Of a stretch of 21,019 nt of DNA, positions 20,762 to 21,019 are shown piece after piece. A model generated the notes under the pieces. The model searched no databases, had not been told where the DNA came from, and saw nothing but the letters and a program-made list of their open reading frames with translations. Within the stretch, counting starts at the first letter, position 1; every line of letters begins with the position of its first letter. Both the position numbers and the translations under genes were made by a program. Source of the stretch: Firmicutes bacterium UBA6418 (GTDB lineage Bacteria > Bacillota > Clostridia > Peptostreptococcales > Anaerovoracaceae); the NCBI GenBank assembly GCA_002439735.1, contig DJPG01000125.1:1-21019 (forward strand), read 5' to 3'.

Positions 20762-21019
20762 TCACGAATTGGAAGATGCCACGGCAGTCGTGTATGCAAG
20801 CGTCATCACTGTTTTGGTATGCGGCAGATAGGTGATCTTGGCATATACGGGCTGACTGCTTGCCCGCACCAGCTCCTGCCCTTCCTCCATCCGCTCTTCG
20901 CTGACATTGAAGCTGTGCATATGCTTGTCCGCGCCCATGCCGCGCACATAGTAGAAGTTCGAATATTCGTAATTCGTATCATCCTCGAATTCGAGATCGC
21001 TCAGGTACATCGTCTCCGG
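20762..21019 (-). CDS. Unrecognised protein, C-terminal part, runs off the window
   Basis: The minus-strand frame is open from the right edge to a TGA at 20762-20764. An internal ATG at 21010 would give 82 residues, but there is no ribosome site visible before it within the 9 remaining bases, so the true start is probably outside. The visible sequence is acidic and Tyr-rich at first (DLEFEDDTNYEYSNFYYVRG), then has an HMHSFNVSEERMEEGQE stretch and a beta-rich end with ITYLPHTKTVMTL. No signal peptide, membrane helix or known motif is evident in this part. It converges on the lysozyme gene and shares its terminator. I do not assign a family. Confidence 0.6.
   Translation of the reverse strand, partial: PETMYLSDLEFEDDTNYEYSNFYYVRGMGADKHMHSFNVSEERMEEGQELVRASSQPVYAKITYLPHTKTVMTLAYTTAVASSNS

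Noticed and set aside
1..21019. CRISPR array, phage genes or integrative element
   Set aside because: No regularly spaced repeats, cas genes, integrase, phage structural or conjugation genes were found apart from the IS3 fragment.

Overview
The window looks like the chromosome of a low-to-mid GC Bacillota, most likely an anaerobic Clostridia-type organism. The reasons are strong AGGAGG-type ribosome binding sites, many TTGACA/TATAAT-like promoters, hairpin-plus-T-run terminators and the gene content: a heterodimeric ABC exporter behind a MarR regulator, a YesM/YesN-type two-component system, DUF2812, a GH25 lysozyme with Ig-like repeats, and oleate hydratase. The standard code is used. I see no rRNA, tRNA or CRISPR array. 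Genus-level assignment is not possible from the sequence alone.

Layout. 1-285: 3' end of an IS3-family transposase gene and the probable right end of that element. 286-557: a non-coding stretch with a terminator-like fold and the promoter of a nitroreductase (558-1085). 1325-6626: promoter and candidate operator, then marR (1457), two half-transporter ABC genes (1917 and 4087) with overlapping ends, then a DhaS-like TetR gene (6039). 6684-8617: oleate hydratase ohyA with its own promoter, a palindrome in its leader and a terminator. 8640-10763: sensor kinase and AraC-type response regulator overlapping by 4 bp. 10864-12694: DUF2812 membrane protein, then an SPFH protein and a small ribbon-helix-helix (RHH) protein, with a tandem palindrome built into the SPFH promoter. 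12717-13469 (minus): an HdeD/DUF308 membrane protein. 13589-14917: rarA. 14941-15459 (minus): a membrane-anchored PrcB-like protein. 15681-18279: an E2-acyltransferase-fold protein overlapping an acyl-CoA synthetase. 18311-20638: a hairpin-rich leader and a secreted GH25 lysozyme. 20762 to the end (minus): an unrecognised gene running off the window.

How the genes work together. Three themes recur: export or detoxification (MarR-ABC, nitroreductase), lipid handling (oleate hydratase, acyl-CoA synthetase with its E2-fold partner) and the cell envelope (SPFH, HdeD, lysozyme). Most units look like ordinary chromosomal operons with their own promoter and terminator; only the left edge shows mobile DNA.

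The observations most worth following up are these. (1) The SPFH-RHH pair has two 10-bp palindromes, 11 bp apart, lying in the spacer and -10 of its predicted promoter, as expected for an autoregulating RHH repressor. (2) The E2-fold protein has Glu in place of the catalytic His and is translationally coupled to an acyl-CoA synthetase. (3) A roughly 170-nt leader before the lysozyme has several hairpins and a terminator-like stem close to the start codon. (4) A short hairpin sequence occurs behind two unrelated genes. (5) A possible small structured RNA lies at 321-439.
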